Source of the DNA: an uncultured bacterium
Lineage (GTDB): Bacteria > Vulcanimicrobiota > Vulcanimicrobiia > Vulcanimicrobiales > Vulcanimicrobiaceae
Assembly: GCA_903829325.1 (NCBI GenBank)
Contig: CAIKPM010000020.1
Location: forward strand, 1-53,830
Length of the DNA stretch: 53,830 nt
Direction: 5' to 3'
In this document: piece by piece, positions 50,580-53,830 of the stretch
How positions within the stretch are numbered: position 1 is the first letter of the stretch
How the letters are laid out: every line of letters starts with the position of its first letter
Notes under the pieces: generated by a model
Told to the model about the DNA's origin: nothing
Database searches by the model: none
What the model saw: the letters and a program-made list of their open reading frames with translations, nothing else
Translations under genes and position numbers: made by a program

Positions 50580-51848
50580 ATGCCAGCCGATATGATCGTA
50601 CTGATTTTTCTTGCGACGATTTTGTGCATCATTGTCAGGCCAAGAGGGATTCAGGAATGGGTCTATGCCAGTGTGGGCGGCAGTCTGCTGGTGCTCTTTG
50701 GGCTTATCTCACCCAGGCTTGCCTTAGAGGCGATTGCTCGTGGGCATGAAGTCTATTATTTTCTGCTGGGGATGATGCTTCTTGCGGAAATTGCAAGACA
50801 GGCTCGAGTCTTTGATTGGCTTGCCAGTTATGCAGTTGTTGCAGCCCAGGGCTCGCGTTTGCGGTTGTTTGGCCTCATCTATCTGGTGGGAATTGTGGTC
50901 ACCGTGATTCTTTCTAATGATGCTACCGCGGTTGTTTTAACGCCTGCGGTCGCTGCGGTCATGCGGAAAACCGATGTAGAACCGCTGCCATATTTGTTGG
51001 TGTGTGCCTTTATTGCTAACGCTGCAAGCTTTGTGCTGCCTATTTCAAACCCAGCAAATTTTGTCGTTTTTGGCGGTTCGATGCCCAATCTTTTCCACTG
51101 GCTGAGCATTTTTTTCTTGCCATCCGTTTTAGCTATTGTGGCAACGTTTGTGGTGCTCGTCATTCTTTTTCGTCGTGACCTCTTGGGCGAAATCCGTGGC
51201 AACCCGCCTCTTGAACAGCTTGGGTTTCAGGGGGTCGTTTCGCTAAGCGCGATCGGGCTCACGGTGCTCGTATTGATGCTGGCATCGATAGTACAAGCCC
51301 CACTTGGCCTGATCACATGCATCTGTGGGCTTGCGACGTTGTTGGGAGTTGCGCTGACTGACCGAAGCATTGTTGTTGAAGTGCTCCGTCAGGTTCCATG
51401 GAGTGTATTGCTTTTGGTTGCTAGTCTGTTTGTGCTCGTTGGAGGACTTGAAACTACCGGGTTGTTGCAGCAAATCGCGCATGGATTATCGCGGATGCAA
51501 ACGTGGCCACCGTTCGTGAGCCTGCTGAGTGTCGGCGTGCTGACTGCGGTCGTCGTGAATTGTATCAATAACCTTCCGGCAGGACTTATTGCGGGCAACA
51601 CGCTGGCGGCGGTGCACGCCCATGAGGCGTTGCGAGCAAGCATGTTAATAAGCGTTGATTTGAGCCCGAATCTCTCGATTACGGGCTCCTTAGCAACGGT
51701 ATTATGGCTTATTGTCTTACGACGCGAGAAAATTACTATGAGTGGTTGGGATTTTTTGCGGGTTGGATGTCTGGTTATGCCGCCTGCACTAATTCTTGCG
51801 ATTGGCAGTATTGTTGCGAGGTACGCAATAGGCTACCTCGCAAAATAG
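50580..51848 (+). CDS. ArsB/NhaD-type anion permease (422 aa)
   Basis: Ion-transporter-superfamily permease with about eleven membrane segments. LLAEIARQARVFDWLA and ILSNDATAVVLTPAVAAV are the ArsB hallmark, repeated in the second half as VVNCINNLPAGLIAGNTL. NAASFVLPISNPANFVVFGG is typical of ArsB and related families. Likely exports arsenite or another oxyanion. ATG at 50580 preferred over an adjacent TTG. No arsenite reductase or ArsA is adjacent; the nearby ArsR-like gene belongs to the SRPBCC pair. Substrate assignment is inferred from family only. Confidence 0.85.
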   Translation: MPADMIVLIFLATILCIIVRPRGIQEWVYASVGGSLLVLFGLISPRLALEAIARGHEVYYFLLGMMLLAEIARQARVFDWLASYAVVAAQGSRLRLFGLIYLVGIVVTVILSNDATAVVLTPAVAAVMRKTDVEPLPYLLVCAFIANAASFVLPISNPANFVVFGGSMPNLFHWLSIFFLPSVLAIVATFVVLVILFRRDLLGEIRGNPPLEQLGFQGVVSLSAIGLTVLVLMLASIVQAPLGLITCICGLATLLGVALTDRSIVVEVLRQVPWSVLLLVASLFVLVGGLETTGLLQQIAHGLSRMQTWPPFVSLLSVGVLTAVVVNCINNLPAGLIAGNTLAAVHAHEALRASMLISVDLSPNLSITGSLATVLWLIVLRREKITMSGWDFLRVGCLVMPPALILAIGSIVARYAIGYLAK

Positions 51849-51869
51849 CTGCTTTGCCATCGTAGGTCG

Positions 51870-52325
51870 TTAGGCTGTCTGAGTCTGCGCATACTTGTTG
51901 AGAAGTTGGAGTACTGATTTCCAGCCTTCTGCATGATTCTGACGGTCTAGTTCTCGTACGAATCCGGTATGAGTTACTGTGAGTGTGGTTACTCCTAAAC
52001 GCTCTTCTAATGCGTAGCGTACGAGGGTGAAGGGAACGTTCGCTTCGGTCTGTCCTAGGGTGCGCCAGGTGAATTCAATGAGATGTGGCGCCTGAATTAA
52101 TGTAAACTCTCCGTTGATCTCGAATGGATCGCCATCACTATCGGCACCACGCATCACCCAGCTACCCCCGGCTTTCAGGTCGGCATGATAGCTTGTCAGT
52201 GTGCATGCCCCTGTCCACCACTGAAGTAACTCGTCTGATTGCGTTAATGCCGCAAAAACCCGACTAGCAGGGGCGTTGATCGTGATGCTTTCAACGATGT
52301 TGGCGACTTTTTGAGTGATTGACAT
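51870..52325 (-). CDS. SRPBCC/AHSA1-family protein (151 aa)
   Basis: Small helix-grip-fold protein. VESITINAPASRVFAALTQ starts the domain, followed by WWTGACTLTSYHADLKAGGSW and LIEFTWRTLGQTEAN; the C-terminus GFVRELDRQNHAEGWKSVLQ is the common AHSA1 ending. Such proteins bind hydrophobic ligands. ATG at 52325 lies 35 bases inside the ArsR-type gene, so the two are co-translated. The ArsR-SRPBCC pairing is widespread and thought to be autoregulated; the ligand is not known. Confidence 0.92.
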   Translation of the reverse strand: MSITQKVANIVESITINAPASRVFAALTQSDELLQWWTGACTLTSYHADLKAGGSWVMRGADSDGDPFEINGEFTLIQAPHLIEFTWRTLGQTEANVPFTLVRYALEERLGVTTLTVTHTGFVRELDRQNHAEGWKSVLQLLNKYAQTQTA

Positions 52326-52641
52326 GCTGATTTGCCTCCACGTGCGCTTTTAGGCGCGACAGTTGATTTTTCCAGAATACTCTGTATTCGGAAAGCCATA
52401 TATCGATGAGCTCTAATGGCTCTGGGTTGAGTTCGCAGATGCGCGCGGTGCCGACAGGGCGATCGATGATTAAACCCGCCTCGCGCAATTGGCGCAGGTG
52501 TTTCGAGACCGCTGGTCTGCTCATCTGAAAATTGACAGCGATATCGCCAACGCTAGAGCCGCCCGAACGTAGAAGAGAGAGAATTTCCCTTCGTGTTGGG
52601 TCTGCCAACGCTTTGAAGACCATGTTCTGGGGATGAGTCAC
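52291..52641 (-). CDS. ArsR-family transcriptional regulator (116 aa)
   Basis: Winged-helix repressor. MVFKALADPTRREILSLLRS is the classic opening after a short leader; the recognition helix is SRPAVSKHLRQLREAGLI and the wing IDRPVGTARICELN. No metal-binding Cys box (ELCVCDL) is present, so it is the non-metal ArsR type paired with SRPBCC proteins. GTG at 52641 was chosen because AAGGAG lies seven bases upstream; the inner ATG at 52623 has no such site. Likely represses its own promoter through the palindromes just upstream. Confidence 0.93.
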   Translation of the reverse strand: MTHPQNMVFKALADPTRREILSLLRSGGSSVGDIAVNFQMSRPAVSKHLRQLREAGLIIDRPVGTARICELNPEPLELIDIWLSEYRVFWKNQLSRLKAHVEANQHVNHSKSRQHR

Positions 52642-52657
52642 TGGCGATCTCCTTGGA

Positions 52658-52706
52658 AACCATATGGTTACTGATTGAGTGTAACCAAAAAGTTTCCAAG
52701 AGTCAA
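52658..52706 (-). promoter_or_regulatory. Promoter and operator of the ArsR-SRPBCC operon
   Basis: On the minus strand TTGACT (52706-52701) and TACACT (52683-52678) are exactly 17 bases apart. A perfect 12-bp palindrome AACCATATGGTT covers 52658-52669, just downstream of the -10. TGGTTAC/GTAACCA form an inverted repeat at 52665-52687 around the -10, and CTTGGAAAC/GTTTCCAAG pair across 52652-52700. The -35 overlaps the stop of the upstream oxygenase gene. The nested symmetry suggests operator sites for the ArsR product. Confidence 0.85.
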
Positions 52707-53593
52707 GCGATGGGCGCGCGCTTGTCTGTGCTGAGCACTTCTTTTTCGTACACATAGCGTTCATAGGCTTTGCGCTGCTCGGATTGGTCTGAGGTGACAG
52801 TGCCATATGAGTGTGTCACGTTGACTCGGGTACCAGGCCCGGTGACGGGGAGGACTTCGTGGGGGAGTTCTCCGGCCAGGCTGATGTGTGCGCTATTACC
52901 TGGTAAATAGAAGGTTTTGGCCCGCGCGCGATATTTTTTTGTGATGGCTTTGATCTTTTCTGGATACACTGGACGATGCCGCGGGGGAACGTTGAAAAAG
53001 CGCATTCCACCCCCTGCTGACTTTGGAAGTCCTTTGAGGATCAAGACTAAGGCGATCAGTTTGGGATCAACGTGCGTACCGTGGCTGAGCCCTTTGCTGA
53101 GTTGATGCGCAACGACGCGATCTTTGGCAAATTCATCGTTGAGTTCGGTTACCGTGTCGCCGACGATCGATGAGGCGAGGCGTTGGAGACTTTTTGATTG
53201 ATATAAACGTTGTGCAAGAATCGATTCTCGCATCACGATATCGTATGGTAGCTTTTTGTATTTCCGTAATGTGCGAGTTTCATTGTTGATTAGATGATGT
53301 TCTTCGCCCGAATTTTTGAACGCGCGCTCTATTTCCCATAGATACTGACGATGAATTTTTTCAGGAAGAATGTGGTCGAGCTGAACAGAACCGTTTTTGT
53401 CAAACTGGGTTTTTAGTGCAGCCAATCGATCCGCAGGAAAATGCTTTTCAATATGCGTCGCGATCGAGCGTTCGGTTGCGGTTTGAGCAATGGCGAGTCG
53501 AGTATCGCAGTCTGCCAGTTGCGGCGTGATCAGGTGTTTGGGCGTGATAGCGACAGCTTGATGACGCGCATTCTGGGCTCGAGTAACGCTCAC
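52703..53593 (-). CDS. Uncharacterised 2OG-Fe(II) oxygenase-like protein (296 aa)
   Basis: Double-stranded beta-helix protein. Fe ligands appear as His174-x-Asp176 in GTHVDP and His245 in GELPHEVLPV; the 2-oxoglutarate-binding Arg is probably 256 in GTRVNVTHSYG. This set and its spacing fit 2OG dioxygenases. A helical N-terminal domain of about 110 residues precedes the core, rich in Lys/Arg and His. GTG start at 53593 follows a strong AGGAGGT. No biosynthetic gene neighbours reveal the substrate; the ArsR operon begins in its stop codon. Enzyme class is inferred from the motif set. Confidence 0.75.
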   Translation of the reverse strand: MSVTRAQNARHQAVAITPKHLITPQLADCDTRLAIAQTATERSIATHIEKHFPADRLAALKTQFDKNGSVQLDHILPEKIHRQYLWEIERAFKNSGEEHHLINNETRTLRKYKKLPYDIVMRESILAQRLYQSKSLQRLASSIVGDTVTELNDEFAKDRVVAHQLSKGLSHGTHVDPKLIALVLILKGLPKSAGGGMRFFNVPPRHRPVYPEKIKAITKKYRARAKTFYLPGNSAHISLAGELPHEVLPVTGPGTRVNVTHSYGTVTSDQSEQRKAYERYVYEKEVLSTDKRAPIA

Positions 53594-53640
53594 AAGATAC
53601 CTCCTGATTCACTATGGGCAAGCGCGATACGATCGGTTGG

Positions 53641-53674
53641 GCGGGTAAGGCCTGTTGTAGCAGGACTTACCCGC
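53641..53674. repeat. Strong inverted repeat near the right edge
   Basis: GCGGGTAAG (53641-53649) and CTTACCCGC (53666-53674) are perfect inverted copies, with inner CCTG/CAGG also pairing around a TTGTAG loop. No T-run. Could be a transcription end for a gene on either side or part of a mobile-element boundary. Confidence 0.5.
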
Positions 53675-53691
53675 GAAGCCAGGTTCACGTT

Positions 53692-53743
53692 TGTTAGCAC
53701 CGGGATAAATCGAACCCAGTTCCACCGGGATAAGACGAACCCA
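53692..53743. repeat. Tandem 21-bp repeats resembling an IS21-like terminus
   Basis: caccgggataa-NN-cgaaccca occurs at 53698-53718 and 53723-53743, a 25-base period with two differences. TGTTAGCACC at 53692 would be a plausible 5'-TG element end. Multiple short terminal repeats like this are characteristic of IS21-family (istA/istB) elements; transposase genes would lie beyond the window. Inferred. Confidence 0.45.
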
Positions 53744-53830
53744 CCTGGGCCGCTCGTTTACGATCCGCTGTGCGCGCTCCTTTCATGACGCGACTTTTTT
53801 CCCTACGTCGGGACTAAATTCTCGCAACCA

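Noticed and set aside
50580-52641. An arsenic-resistance operon from ArsB plus ArsR
   Set aside because: The ArsR-type gene lacks a metal Cys box, is convergent with the permease and is paired with an SRPBCC protein; no arsC is present.
52624-52806. N-terminal extension of the ArsR gene upstream of 52641
   Set aside because: It runs through the promoter and the end of the oxygenase gene and lacks family similarity; GTG at 52641 has the ribosome-binding site.
1-53830. CRISPR arrays, lysine riboswitch, rRNA genes
   Set aside because: No regularly spaced repeats of suitable length, no riboswitch-like leader before dapB or lysC, and no rRNA sequence recognised.

Overview
The window reads as chromosomal DNA of a diderm (LPS-making) bacterium outside the well-studied Proteobacteria. 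It holds a complete ADP-heptose pathway, many LPS-type glycosyltransferases and an outer-membrane-type cytochrome-porin. Other traits point towards the Terrabacteria side. A GAAC-N4-GTTC (Gram-positive-type) LexA box lies next to umuD, asd-lysC-dapA run in Bacillus-like order, and YidC is short and Oxa1-like. A lineage such as Eremiobacterota/Vulcanimicrobiota or Armatimonadota would fit, but this is a guess from gene content. DNA is moderately GC-rich by eye, and GTG and TTG starts are common.

Layout. (1) 1-3141: small unknown genes, a class I cytochrome c followed by a Cyc2-like cytochrome-porin candidate, and a decayed vapC-like toxin remnant. (2) 16211 down to 3113, minus strand: about 13 kb of tightly overlapping genes. 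gmhA, gmhB and separate hldE kinase and cytidylyltransferase genes are followed by an LpxB-related protein, alternating GT2 and GT9 glycosyltransferases, hldD, an aldo/keto reductase and finally aspS. (3) 16315-18751: two membrane-anchored cyclic-di-GMP proteins. (4) 27571 down to 18735, minus strand: fabF-rnc-smc-purH-hisS-accB. (5) 27747-31383, plus strand: rpmH-rnpA-yidD-yidC-jag-mnmE, without an adjacent dnaA. (6) 31456-37418: a Dps-like protein, umuDC, then a second Cyc2-like cytochrome-porin with a lipoprotein multicopper oxidase and a CusF-SCO fusion. (7) An orphan antitoxin-like regulator and two tRNA genes (Gln, Glu). (8) 38319-41777: a sugar nucleotidyltransferase, a GT4 glycosyltransferase and an (alpha/alpha)6-type protein. 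(9) 41820-49688: pcrA, then dapB-asd-lysC-dapA-tagA and a second sugar nucleotidyltransferase, mostly overlapping. (10) 49696-53593: a DCC-family protein, an EamA half-transporter, an ArsB-type permease, an ArsR/SRPBCC pair with a clear promoter-operator, and an uncharacterised 2OG-Fe(II) oxygenase. (11) The right edge holds repeats resembling the terminus of an IS21-like element.

The most interesting content is the pair of Cyc2-like genes. Both have CxxCH at residues 40-44 directly after a signal peptide, followed by a probable beta-barrel. One sits beside a soluble cytochrome c, the other beside a multicopper oxidase and a copper chaperone. Together they suggest electron exchange across the outer membrane or copper-dependent metal oxidation. 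No gene stretch longer than about 300 bases is empty.
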